Of a stretch of DNA of 64,000 nt, positions 43,728-52,064 are shown in pieces. The DNA comes from Schlegelella_A sp038231215. GTDB lineage: Bacteria > Pseudomonadota > Gammaproteobacteria > Burkholderiales > Burkholderiaceae_C. Numbering within the stretch: the stretch's first letter is position 1; each line of letters begins with the position of its first letter. Location of the stretch: positions 1-64,000 of the forward strand of contig JBBRLS010000019.1 in the NCBI GenBank assembly GCA_038231215.1, given 5' to 3'. Below the pieces are notes generated by a model. The model worked only from the letters and a program-made list of their open reading frames with translations, had not been told where the DNA came from and made no database searches. The position numbers were made by a program, and so were the translations under genes.

Positions 43728-44495
43728 ATGGAATTCGGCGCCATCACCCACTATGTGGACCTCGCCCAGATCCTGCTTTACGCGTTCTGGCTGTTCTTCT
43801 TCGGGCTGATCTACTACCTTGTGCGCGAGGGCCATCGCGAGGGTTACCCGATGCAGTCCGACAGCCTCGGCCGCGCCCCCGTCAACGGCTGGCCGATCCC
43901 TTCGCCGAAGACGTACAAGCTGGCCGACGGCAGTTCGGTCACGGTGCCCGAACTGCACCGTCCCGAGCTGGAGGTCGCCGCCGTCACGACCGGCCCGTCG
44001 CCTGGCTCGCCGATCGAGCCCACCGGCAACCCGATGGCGTCCAACGCCGGGCCGGGCGCTTACGCGCTGCGCGCCGACAAGCCCGATGTCACCGCGCATG
44101 GCGATGTGAAGATCGTGCCGCTGCGCGTGGCCCCCGGTTGCGACGTGTCGCGCCACGACACCGACCCGCGCGGCCTGCCGGTGTTCGGCGCCGACGGCAT
44201 GCAAGCCGGCACGATTCGCGAGCTGTGGCTCGATCGCTCCGAGATGCTGGTGCGCTACCTCGAGGTGAGCGTGGCGAATGCGGCGCTGGGGCCGAACGTG
44301 CTGCTGCCGATCCCGTTCGCGCGCATCCGCAAAGACCGCATCGAGGTCAACTCGCTGCTCGGCCATCAGATCGCGAACGTGCCCCGCACCCGCCACCCCG
44401 ACCAGGTCACCTTCCTCGAAGAAGAGAAGGTCACTGCGTACTACGGCGCCGGCACCTTGTATGCCGAGCCGAAGCGCAGCGAGACTTGGATCTGA
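43728..44495 (+). CDS. puhA: Photosynthetic reaction center H subunit
   Basis: RC-H caps the L/M subunits on the cytoplasmic face and guides proton uptake to QB. The 255 residues have one membrane helix (about 11-32, L-L-Y-A-F-W-L-F-F-F-G-L-I-Y-Y-L) and a soluble beta-rich PRC-barrel domain with N-V-L-L-P-I-P-F-A-R-I. A good ribosome site (GAGGAG) precedes the ATG. Confidence 0.97.
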   Translation: MEFGAITHYVDLAQILLYAFWLFFFGLIYYLVREGHREGYPMQSDSLGRAPVNGWPIPSPKTYKLADGSSVTVPELHRPELEVAAVTTGPSPGSPIEPTGNPMASNAGPGAYALRADKPDVTAHGDVKIVPLRVAPGCDVSRHDTDPRGLPVFGADGMQAGTIRELWLDRSEMLVRYLEVSVANAALGPNVLLPIPFARIRKDRIEVNSLLGHQIANVPRTRHPDQVTFLEEEKVTAYYGAGTLYAEPKRSETWI

Positions 44496-44511
44496 TGCGA
44501 TCGGAGGCCGC

Positions 44512-45258
44512 ATGAACGTCGCCAAACACGGTCGCCCGCACGGGCATGGGAACGGGCACGAGCACGAGTTCGAACCCGAATACGGGCTGCCCGAAAGCCT
44601 GCCCGCCGACGAGCGCATCCTCTGGCAAGGCGCGCCCGACTTCTACGCGCTGGCTCGCCAGGCCTTCCACTGGAAGCAGTTCGTGGCTTACTTCGCCGCG
44701 ATGCTGGCGTTGCGCGCCACGTTCGTCATGTCCGATGGCGGCTCGGCGTTCGATGCCTTCCGGTCACTGCTGGTGCCTGCCGCACTGGCCGTAGTGGCGC
44801 TCGCGAGCGTGGCGGCGCTAGCCTGGCTGACCGCGCGCACCACCGTCTACACACTGACCGACAAGCGCGTCGTGATGCGGGTGGGCATCGTCCTCACACT
44901 CACGTTCAATCTGCCGCTGCGCCGCATCGAGTCGGCTGCATTGCGTGAGCGCGACGGCGCGTGCGGTGACATCGTGCTCACGCTCGATCCCAAAGACCAT
45001 ATCGCGTGGCTGAACCTGTGGCCGCACGTGCGCGCGTGGCGCCTGGCACGCCCCGAGCCCGCGTTGCGCTCGGTGCCTGACGCGGCGCGCGTGGCAGCGC
45101 TGCTGTCCAACGCCTGGGTGCAAGCCACCGGCATGGCGGCAACGCCTGCACCTTCACCCGCGAGCGAGCGCCCCGCATCGCACGCGGCACCGACCGGCGA
45201 CGCGAACGTTCCGCAAGCCGCTGCGTCGTCGCAGCAATGGCAACCGAGCCCGACATGA
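44512..45258 (+). CDS. puhB: Photosynthetic complex assembly protein PuhB
   Basis: PuhB assists reaction-center assembly. The 248 residues have a His/Gly-rich N-terminus, the E-R-I-L-W-Q-G-A-P segment and two or three membrane helices (about 58-75, 88-112). A PH-like domain follows with Y-T-L-T-D-K-R-V-V-M-R, and the tail is Ala/Pro-rich. It starts 16 bases after puhA and its stop overlaps the puhC ATG. Confidence 0.93.
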   Translation: MNVAKHGRPHGHGNGHEHEFEPEYGLPESLPADERILWQGAPDFYALARQAFHWKQFVAYFAAMLALRATFVMSDGGSAFDAFRSLLVPAALAVVALASVAALAWLTARTTVYTLTDKRVVMRVGIVLTLTFNLPLRRIESAALRERDGACGDIVLTLDPKDHIAWLNLWPHVRAWRLARPEPALRSVPDAARVAALLSNAWVQATGMAATPAPSPASERPASHAAPTGDANVPQAAASSQQWQPSPT

Positions 45259-45728
45259 GCACATCCGCTTCGCCCGCCACAGCTCCACGGCCGGACAGCT
45301 TTCCGCGCTGGTTCCTGGTCGGTGCCGGTGGCCTGATCCTGTTCTCGCTGCTCAGCGTTGGCTTGGTCCGCCTTACCGGCAACGGCCCCGATCAGCGCGC
45401 TGCTCCGGCGGCGATGGAACGCGCGCTGCGCTTCGAGGATCGCCCCGATGGCAGCATCGCCGTACTCGACGGTCGTACCGGCGCGCAGGTGACTTCGGTG
45501 CAGGGAGAGCAGGGTTTCGTACGCGGCGCACTGCGCGCGCTGGCGCGCGAAAGGCGCGCACGCGGCATGGGTTCGCAGCAGCCGTTCCAGCTCATCGCGC
45601 GCACCGACGGCGGGCTCACGCTGTTCGATCCGATGACCGACAACCGCGTCGACCTCGAGGCCTTCGGGCCGACGAACGCCGGCGAGTTTGCCAAATTGCT
45701 GACGGTCGGCACAACGCCCCGGCGATGA
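45255..45728 (+). CDS. puhC: Photosynthetic complex assembly protein PuhC
   Basis: PuhC is a single-pass membrane protein needed for full RC-LH1 levels. The 157 residues have one N-terminal helix (about 19-39). A periplasmic domain follows with L-R-F-E-D-R-P-D-G-S-I-A-V, F-V-R-G-A-L-R-A-L-A-R-E-R and the P-F-Q-L segment characteristic of the family. ATG 45255 was chosen for its overlap with the puhB stop (ATGA); an in-frame ATG at 45237 is possible. Confidence 0.9.
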   Translation: MSTSASPATAPRPDSFPRWFLVGAGGLILFSLLSVGLVRLTGNGPDQRAAPAAMERALRFEDRPDGSIAVLDGRTGAQVTSVQGEQGFVRGALRALARERRARGMGSQQPFQLIARTDGGLTLFDPMTDNRVDLEAFGPTNAGEFAKLLTVGTTPRR

Positions 45729-45756
45729 CCGTTTGAACCCCACGGAGCACACCACC

Positions 45757-46851
45757 ATGGCCAGCCCCACCGCTACCGCGAACCCAGCCACGATCGCCAG
45801 CGCCGACGACGCCGCCAGCAAGGCCAAAGACAATTCGCTTTTGAGCCCGCGCTTCTACACCACCGACTTCGCGGCGATGGATCGGATCGACGTCTCGCCG
45901 ATCCGCGCCGAGTGGGACGCCATGCTCGCCGAGTACGAAGGCGACAACAACCACGACCACTTCCAGCGCACGGCCGAGTTTGCAACCGAAGTGAACGAGG
46001 TGTTCGGCAAGGTCTCGCCCGAATTGCGGCAGGAGTTTCTCGACTTTCTCATCAGCTCGGTGACGAGCGAGTACTCGGGCTGCATTCTGTACAACGAGAT
46101 CCAGAAGAACGTCACCAACCCCGACATCAAGGCGCTGATGCGCTACATGACGCGCGACGAGTCGCGCCACGCCGGCTTCATCAACCAGAGCCTGAAAGAC
46201 TTCGGCATCGGCCTGGATCTGCCGAACCTGAAGCGCACCAAGGCCTACACCTACTTCAAGCCAAAGTACATCTTCTACGCGACCTACCTGTCCGAGAAGA
46301 TCGGCTACGCGCGCTACATCACCATCTTCCGGCAGCTCGAGCGCCACCCCGACAAGCGCTTCCACCCGATCTTTCGCTGGTTCGAGCGCTGGTGCAACGA
46401 CGAGTTTCGCCATGGCGAATCGTTCGCGCTGATCATGCGATCGCAACCGCACCTGCTGCGCGGAGCCAACGTGCTGTGGATCCGCTTCTTCCTGCTGGCG
46501 GTATACGCAACGATGTACGTGCGAGACCACACGCGGCCGATGCTGCACCACGCGATGGGGCTCGATAGCGACGAGTACGACTACACCGTGTTTCGCATCA
46601 CCACCGAAATCTCGAAGCAGGTGTTCCCGATCTCGCTCGACACCGATCACCCGTCGTTCCGCGCCGGGCTCGCGCGGCTGTTCCGCATCCAGACTGCGAT
46701 CAACGCCGCCAAGGCGCGCGGTGGCGTGATCGGCAGGTTGCAGCAGGCGGGCTGGGCCGTGGCCGGGCTGGCCACGTTCGCGCGTCTGTACTTGATGCCG
46801 GTGCAGCGCCACGACCTGCCCGAGCAGATGCGCATGGCGCCAGCCTGGTAG
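45757..46851 (+). CDS. acsF: Magnesium-protoporphyrin IX monomethyl ester (oxidative) cyclase
   Basis: AcsF is the O2-dependent diiron enzyme that closes the isocyclic ring E. The 364 residues show two E-x-x-H motifs, E135-S-R-H138 and E216-F-R-H219, plus upstream Glu106, consistent with a ferritin-like diiron site. The ATG at 45757 follows GGAG at suitable distance; the upstream TTG in frame is less likely. AcsF was first defined in Rubrivivax gelatinosus within the same puh neighbourhood. The anaerobic cyclase BchE is not in this window. Confidence 0.96.
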   Translation: MASPTATANPATIASADDAASKAKDNSLLSPRFYTTDFAAMDRIDVSPIRAEWDAMLAEYEGDNNHDHFQRTAEFATEVNEVFGKVSPELRQEFLDFLISSVTSEYSGCILYNEIQKNVTNPDIKALMRYMTRDESRHAGFINQSLKDFGIGLDLPNLKRTKAYTYFKPKYIFYATYLSEKIGYARYITIFRQLERHPDKRFHPIFRWFERWCNDEFRHGESFALIMRSQPHLLRGANVLWIRFFLLAVYATMYVRDHTRPMLHHAMGLDSDEYDYTVFRITTEISKQVFPISLDTDHPSFRAGLARLFRIQTAINAAKARGGVIGRLQQAGWAVAGLATFARLYLMPVQRHDLPEQMRMAPAW

Positions 46852-46887
46852 CGGCCACGAGCGCCCACTGCACAACGCCGCCGACCC

Positions 46888-47739
46888 ATGCCCGACCTCG
46901 CCCTCGCCTCCGTGTTCGCAGTGTTCATCTGGTGGTTCAGCACCGGCCTCGTGCTGCTGCTCGATCGCATGCCGCGCGGCGCATTCCGCTGGAGCCTGCT
47001 GCTTTCGTCTCTGCTCGCACTGACCGCGTTCGTGGCGCTCGCGCACACCGCGTGGCAACTGACCGTGGCCAACGCCTACTGCGCGTTCACGTCTGCGCTG
47101 CTGGTGTGGGGCTGGCACGAGCTGAGCTTCCTGAGCGGCTGGATCACCGGGCCGCGCAAGACGGCGCTCGCGCCCGGCACGGAAGGCTGGCCGCGCTTCG
47201 TGCAATCGGTGCGTGCGATCCTGTGGCACGAACTCGCGATCAGCGGCGTCGGCCTCGCACTTATCGCAGTCACCTGGGGCGCGCCGAACCAGATCGGCGT
47301 CTGGACGTTTCTCGTTCTTTGGGTGATGCGCACCAGCGCCAAGCTAAACCTGTTTCTGGGCGTGCGCAACCTGAGCGAAGAGTTCCTGCCGCCGCACCTG
47401 GCGTACCTGCAGAGCTTCTTCCGGCGCCGGCCGGTGAACTTGCTGTTCCCGATGTCGGTCACCGCCTCGAGCCTAGTGCTCGGGCTGATGGTCGTGCGCG
47501 CGCTCGATGCGGGCACGCCGCCTGCTTTGGCCATCGGCCTGACACTCACCGGCACGATGCTCGCGATGGCGATCCTCGAGCACTGGCTTTTGGTGCTGCC
47601 GATCCAGGGCACGGCGATGTGGCGCTGGGCGCTGCGTGAAGGCAAACCGCGGACCGAAACCGACCTCCGATCCGTGGCCGGCGCACCCTCACCGAAGAGC
47701 CCCCGGGACGCCGATGAACAGTTACTTCAAATCCACTAG
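46888..47739 (+). CDS. puhE: Photosynthetic complex assembly protein PuhE
   Basis: A 283-residue polytopic protein of the PuhE (DUF3623) family, which affects bacteriochlorophyll levels and RC assembly. About seven hydrophobic segments are present with F-I-W-W-F-S-T-G, G-W-H-E-L-S-F-L-x-G-W-I-T-G-P-R and N-L-F-L-G-V-R-N-L-S-E-E-F-L-P. Its last 26 bases overlap crtI. Confidence 0.93.
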   Translation: MPDLALASVFAVFIWWFSTGLVLLLDRMPRGAFRWSLLLSSLLALTAFVALAHTAWQLTVANAYCAFTSALLVWGWHELSFLSGWITGPRKTALAPGTEGWPRFVQSVRAILWHELAISGVGLALIAVTWGAPNQIGVWTFLVLWVMRTSAKLNLFLGVRNLSEEFLPPHLAYLQSFFRRRPVNLLFPMSVTASSLVLGLMVVRALDAGTPPALAIGLTLTGTMLAMAILEHWLLVLPIQGTAMWRWALREGKPRTETDLRSVAGAPSPKSPRDADEQLLQIH

Positions 47740-49267
47740 CAACGTTTTGCCGCTCACGCCAGGCGGGCGGGCACCCGTTGCCGGCGCGCCACTGGCTCTG
47801 GTGATCGGCAGCGGCTTCGGTGGCCTCGCAGCGGCCGTGCGACTCAGTTGCAAGGGCTATCGCGTGCAGGTGCTCGAGAAGCTCGACGGCCCCGGCGGCC
47901 GCGCTTACGTGTGGCGGCAAGACGGCTTCACGTTCGACGCCGGCCCGACCATCGTGACCGCGCCGCACCTGCTCGAAGAGTTGTGGACACTGTGCGGCAA
48001 GCAGCTCGCCGACCACGTGACGCTCAAACCCCTCGACCCGTTCTACCGCATCCGCTTCGACGACGGCACCTGGTTCGACTACAGCGGCGACGCCGAGCGC
48101 ATGCGCGCCGAGGTCGCCCGCTTCAGCCCCGACGACCTGCCCGGCTATGCGCGCTTCCTGGAAGAATCGGAGCTGTGCTGCAAGCTCGGTTTCGAGGATC
48201 TCGGCCCGGTCGCGTTCGACAGCCTCGGCGACCTCTTCAAGGCTGTGCCGTCGATGGTGCGCATGAAGGCCTGGCGCAGCATCTACCAGATGGTCGCGAG
48301 CCACTTGCGCAACCCCAAGTTGCGCATCGTGATGAGCTTTCACCCGCTCTTGATCGGCGGCAACCCGTTCGCGGTGACGTGCACGTACAGCCTCATCAAC
48401 ACGCTCGAACGGCGCTGGGGCGTGCACTGGGCCATGGGCGGCACGGGCGCGCTGGTGCGCGGCCTCGTCGATCTGCTCGCCGAGCGTGGCGTACAGGTGC
48501 GCTGCAACACCGAGGTGAAGCGTATCGTGGTCGAGAACCGCAAGGCGGTCGGTGTGGAGCTCGCAAGCGGCGAGCGCATCAATGCCGACATCGTGGTCAG
48601 CAATGCCGACACAGCCTGGACCTACCGGCACCTGATCGATGCCAATCAGCGACCGCACTGGACCGACAAGCGCATCGAGAGCAAGCGCTACTCGATGAGC
48701 CTGTTCGTCTGGTACTTCGGTACCAACCGACGCTACGACGACGTGCCGCACCACATGATGGTGCTCGGGCCGCGCTACAAGGAACTGCTCACCGACATCT
48801 TCAAGCGCCACCACCTCGCCGACGACTTCAGCCTGTACCTGCATCGCCCGACCGCGAGCGATGACGGCATGGCGCCGCCGGGGCACGACGCGTTCTATGT
48901 GCTTTCGCCGGTGCCACACCTCGACAGCGGCACCGACTGGGCGCAGCACGCCGAAGCCTACCGCCAGCTCGTCGAGACCAGACTCGAGGCCACGGTGTTG
49001 CCCGGCCTGCGCCAGCATATCGTCACCTCGCGCGTGACCACGCCTCAAGACTTTCACGACCGGCTGCTCTCGTACAAAGGTGCCGCGTTCGGCATGGAGC
49101 CGCTGCTGCTGCAAAGCGCGTGGTTCCGCCCGCACAACCGCAGCGAAGACATCGATGGCCTCTTCATGGTGGGCGCCAGCACGCACCCGGGCGCCGGCAT
49201 TCCCGGCGTGCTCATGTCCGCCAAAGCCCTTGAAACGGTGGTGCCCCATGTCGATGCCTTCGCCTGA
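47714..49267 (+). CDS. crtI: Phytoene desaturase
   Basis: CrtI desaturates phytoene. The 517-residue FAD enzyme has V-I-G-S-G-F-G-G-L-A-A-A (30-41), the P-G-G-R-A-Y-V substrate segment and the C-terminal G-A-S-T-H-P-G-A-G-I-P-G-V. In Rubrivivax the enzyme does three or four steps, feeding both spheroidene and spirilloxanthin routes; product range cannot be read from sequence. It overlaps puhE (26 bases) and crtB (20 bases). Confidence 0.95.
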   Translation: MNSYFKSTSNVLPLTPGGRAPVAGAPLALVIGSGFGGLAAAVRLSCKGYRVQVLEKLDGPGGRAYVWRQDGFTFDAGPTIVTAPHLLEELWTLCGKQLADHVTLKPLDPFYRIRFDDGTWFDYSGDAERMRAEVARFSPDDLPGYARFLEESELCCKLGFEDLGPVAFDSLGDLFKAVPSMVRMKAWRSIYQMVASHLRNPKLRIVMSFHPLLIGGNPFAVTCTYSLINTLERRWGVHWAMGGTGALVRGLVDLLAERGVQVRCNTEVKRIVVENRKAVGVELASGERINADIVVSNADTAWTYRHLIDANQRPHWTDKRIESKRYSMSLFVWYFGTNRRYDDVPHHMMVLGPRYKELLTDIFKRHHLADDFSLYLHRPTASDDGMAPPGHDAFYVLSPVPHLDSGTDWAQHAEAYRQLVETRLEATVLPGLRQHIVTSRVTTPQDFHDRLLSYKGAAFGMEPLLLQSAWFRPHNRSEDIDGLFMVGASTHPGAGIPGVLMSAKALETVVPHVDAFA

Positions 49268-50336
49268 AGCACTATCGGCCCCATCTGCCCGCTCGGTCGA
49301 TTCAACCCGAGCCGACCACGACCTCGCGGCCTGCCGCACCCTGATGCGCGGCGGCTCGAAGACCTTCTTCGCCGCCTCGATGCTGCTGCCGCAGCGCGTG
49401 CGCGCACCGGCGAGTGCGCTCTATGCGTTCTGCCGCCTCGCCGACGACGCGATCGACCTCGGCGCCGATCCGTTCGCCGCGATGCTCGCGCTGCAGTGCC
49501 GGCTCGACGCCATCTACGACGACAAGCCGTACGACATCGACGCCGACCGCGCGATCGCCCGCGTGGTCCACGCCCACGCCATCCCGCGCGCGCTGCTCGA
49601 CGCGCTGCTCGACGGCTTCTTGTGGGACGCGCAAGGCCACCGCTACGAAACCATCGAAGACGTGCAGGCGTACGGCGCGCGCGTTGCCGGCACCGTGGGC
49701 GCGATGATGGCGCTGGTGATGCGCTGCGGCACCGAACAGGCCCTCGCGCGTGCCTGCGAACTCGGCGTGGCGATGCAGCTCACCAACATCGCGCGCGACG
49801 TCGGCGAAGACGCCCGCAATGGCCGCCTGTACCTGCCGCGCGAATGGCTGCGCGACGCCGGCGTCGACGCCGACGCTTGGTTGCGGGCGCCGCACTTCGA
49901 TGCCGCGATCGCGCATGTCACGCAGCGCCTGCTGCGCGCGGCCGATGCGCTGTACGAGCGCGCCGAGCAGGGCATCGAAGCACTGCCGCGCGACTGTCGC
50001 CCGGCGATTTTCGCGGCGCGCCTGGTGTATGCCGAGATCGGCCACCAGCTAGTGCGCGACGGCCTCGATTCCGTGAACCACCGCGCCGTGGTGTCACGCC
50101 GCCGCAAGCTCGCACTCATCGCCCGCGCCACCACGGCAGCGGTGATCGCACCGCATGCGCAGACGCAGCCGCTGGCCGCGCTGCGAGAGGTGCAGTACCT
50201 CGTCGATGCCGCGGCGCAAGCCTTGCCCGCCTCGGCAGCGAGCGCGGTGCCGCGCCGCACGTTCGACGAGCGCATGGCCTGGGCCTGTGACCTGCATGCG
50301 AGGTTGCACAACCACAACCACCATTCCATTCGCTGA
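49248..50336 (+). CDS. crtB: Phytoene synthase
   Basis: CrtB condenses two geranylgeranyl diphosphates to phytoene. The 362 residues carry both Asp-rich motifs: C-R-L-A-D-D-A-I-D and N-I-A-R-D-V-G-E-D. Further motifs are R-G-G-S-K-T-F and G-R-L-Y-L-P. Start could be 49248 or 49254 (M-S-M-P-S). The GGPP synthase gene crtE is not in the window. Confidence 0.95.
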   Translation: MSMPSPEALSAPSARSVDSTRADHDLAACRTLMRGGSKTFFAASMLLPQRVRAPASALYAFCRLADDAIDLGADPFAAMLALQCRLDAIYDDKPYDIDADRAIARVVHAHAIPRALLDALLDGFLWDAQGHRYETIEDVQAYGARVAGTVGAMMALVMRCGTEQALARACELGVAMQLTNIARDVGEDARNGRLYLPREWLRDAGVDADAWLRAPHFDAAIAHVTQRLLRAADALYERAEQGIEALPRDCRPAIFAARLVYAEIGHQLVRDGLDSVNHRAVVSRRRKLALIARATTAAVIAPHAQTQPLAALREVQYLVDAAAQALPASAASAVPRRTFDERMAWACDLHARLHNHNHHSIR

Positions 50337-50356
50337 CTGCTGCCGCTGCACCACCC

Positions 50357-50545
50357 GTGTTCGACGGCTTCCCGCTCAAGCTCTTCGAAGGCCTGGCGTT
50401 CCTCGCGGCCGGCGTGGCGTTCGCGTGGTGGCAGTTGCGCGACGTGAAGCGCGCGCAGCAGCGATCGGCCGAGGAGCGCGCCGAGCGGAACAGTCGGCAG
50501 GACGAAGGCGCATCGGCTGATCTTCCAAAGCGTGGCGAACCATGA
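50357..50545 (+). CDS. Small single-helix membrane protein after crtB
   Basis: A 62-residue frame with one hydrophobic segment (about 9-26) ending in W-W-Q-L-R-D and a strongly charged tail, resembling CcoQ-type small subunits in layout only. The start is GTG and no strong ribosome site is visible. It lies 20 bases after crtB and overlaps the next gene by 4 bases, which supports it being real. Function unknown. Confidence 0.55.
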   Translation: MFDGFPLKLFEGLAFLAAGVAFAWWQLRDVKRAQQRSAEERAERNSRQDEGASADLPKRGEP

Positions 50546-50991
50546 GCACGGCGCTCAAGACCATCCACGTCATGTCGGCGTGTCTGTTTCTCGGCAACGT
50601 GATCGTCAGCGGCACCTGGGCGGCGCTGGCAGAGCGCACGCGCAACCACGAGATCATCCGTTTCAGCAACAAGCTGGTGCTCATCACCGATCTGCTGTTC
50701 ACCGTGACCGGCGCACTTGGCGTGATCGTGACCGGCCACTTGATGGCGAGCCGCTTCGATGATGCGGCGCACAGCTGGATCACCTGGTCGTACCTGCTGT
50801 TCGGCCTGTCGGGGCTGATCTGGGCCTGCGTGCTGGTGCCGATCCAGCTCAAGCAGCGCCTGCTGCTCAAGCGCCACGATCACATCACGGGCGAGTACCT
50901 GCGCCTGTCGAAAGTCTGGCAGATCTCGGGCGCGGTCGCGACCGTGCTGCCGCTGCCGATCCTGTACCTGATGGTGACGAAGGTCGCCTGA
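50542..50991 (+). CDS. DUF2269 family membrane protein
   Basis: A 149-residue membrane protein of the DUF2269 family with four hydrophobic segments (about 7-27, 47-67, 80-103, 128-146). It begins L-K-T-I-H-V-M-S-A-C-L-F-L-G-N, a pattern with a membrane His seen in small cytochrome-b-like proteins. Function unknown. It is embedded in the crt end of the superoperon. Confidence 0.75.
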   Translation: MSTALKTIHVMSACLFLGNVIVSGTWAALAERTRNHEIIRFSNKLVLITDLLFTVTGALGVIVTGHLMASRFDDAAHSWITWSYLLFGLSGLIWACVLVPIQLKQRLLLKRHDHITGEYLRLSKVWQISGAVATVLPLPILYLMVTKVA

Positions 50992-51012
50992 GAGGGTGAG
51001 AGCCTTTCGCCC

Positions 51013-51984
51013 ATGTCGCGCAGCGCCCCGCCACTGGCCGGCCAGGTCATCGTCATCACGGGGGCTGCGTCCGGCATCGGCAAAGCCACGGCACGCGAGC
51101 TGCATGCACGCGGCGCGGCTGTCGTGCTGGTCGACTGCGATGCCGACGAGGTGGCGGCCGTTGCGCGCTCAGTCGGTGAAGGCGTGCTTGCGGTCACGGC
51201 AGACGTCACCTCGCTGACTCAGTGCGAACACATGGTGACCGCCGCGCTCGTTCGCCACGGCCACATCGACGTTATCTGGGCCAACGCCGGCGTGGCCTCG
51301 TTCGGCCCGCTCGCCCGCACCGACGCCTCGGCCTGGCAGCGCTGCATCGAGGTCAACGTGATGGGCGTCTTCAACACTGTTCGCAGTGCCCTGCCCGCCG
51401 TGATGCAGCAACGCGGCTACGTGCTCGTCACGGCATCGGTCGCGAGCTTTGCGCACCCACCGGCGATGTCGGCGTACGCAGCGTCGAAGGCGGCGGTCGA
51501 GGCGATGTGCAATGCCTGGCGCATCGAGCTCGCCGCGCACGGCGTGCGCGTGGGCATCATCCACCCGTCGTGGGTGAGCACGCCGCTCGTCAGCGAGGGC
51601 GCGCTGCACCCGGGTTTTCGCCGGCTGCGCGCGACGATGCCCGGGCCGCTAGGCGAGGAGACGCCGGCTCCCGTGGCAGCGCAGCGCATCGCCGATGGCA
51701 TCACGCGCAGAGCGCGACGCATCTGGGTGCCCGGTTGGGTGCGCGTGCTGTACTGGCTGCGCGCGATGCTGCACACGCCGCTTGCCGAACGCCAGTTGCT
51801 GCAAGCCGCGCCCGACATTGAACGGCACTACCTGGAAGGCCTGGCGGCCGAAGGGCCACTGGCGTCGTCGTTCGGACCGCGCGAACTCGAGCGCGCAAAG
51901 CAACGACTGGCAAGGAACGCGGGCCGCATCGAGGCGGACGCGTCACCGGATCTATCCGCTTCGAGCGCCGGCATTGGCCGCTGA
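51013..51984 (+). CDS. SDR family NAD(P)-dependent oxidoreductase
   Basis: A 323-residue classical SDR with the cofactor loop T16-G-A-A-S-G-I-G23, N-A-G-V at 91-94, an active-site Ser near 142 and Tyr155/Lys159 (Y-A-A-S-K). A longer C-terminal part (about 235-323) has a hydrophobic amphipathic stretch W-V-P-G-W-V-R-V-L-Y-W-L-R, suggesting membrane association. It is last gene of the superoperon, 21 bases after the DUF2269 gene. A role on carotenoid, isoprenoid or tetrapyrrole substrates is possible but only from position. Confidence 0.85.
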   Translation: MSRSAPPLAGQVIVITGAASGIGKATARELHARGAAVVLVDCDADEVAAVARSVGEGVLAVTADVTSLTQCEHMVTAALVRHGHIDVIWANAGVASFGPLARTDASAWQRCIEVNVMGVFNTVRSALPAVMQQRGYVLVTASVASFAHPPAMSAYAASKAAVEAMCNAWRIELAAHGVRVGIIHPSWVSTPLVSEGALHPGFRRLRATMPGPLGEETPAPVAAQRIADGITRRARRIWVPGWVRVLYWLRAMLHTPLAERQLLQAAPDIERHYLEGLAAEGPLASSFGPRELERAKQRLARNAGRIEADASPDLSASSAGIGR

Positions 51985-52064
51985 CTCGCCCCCGAACGAG
52001 GAAGACATCGCATGAACGGCCCCGCGGCCGGGCGCAGGGGCGTTGCGGGCCCGCATCGAGGCGT

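Noticed and set aside
50357..50545. The small gene after crtB as ccoQ
   Set aside because: It shares only the one-helix-plus-charged-tail layout; no cytochrome cbb3 oxidase genes are nearby.
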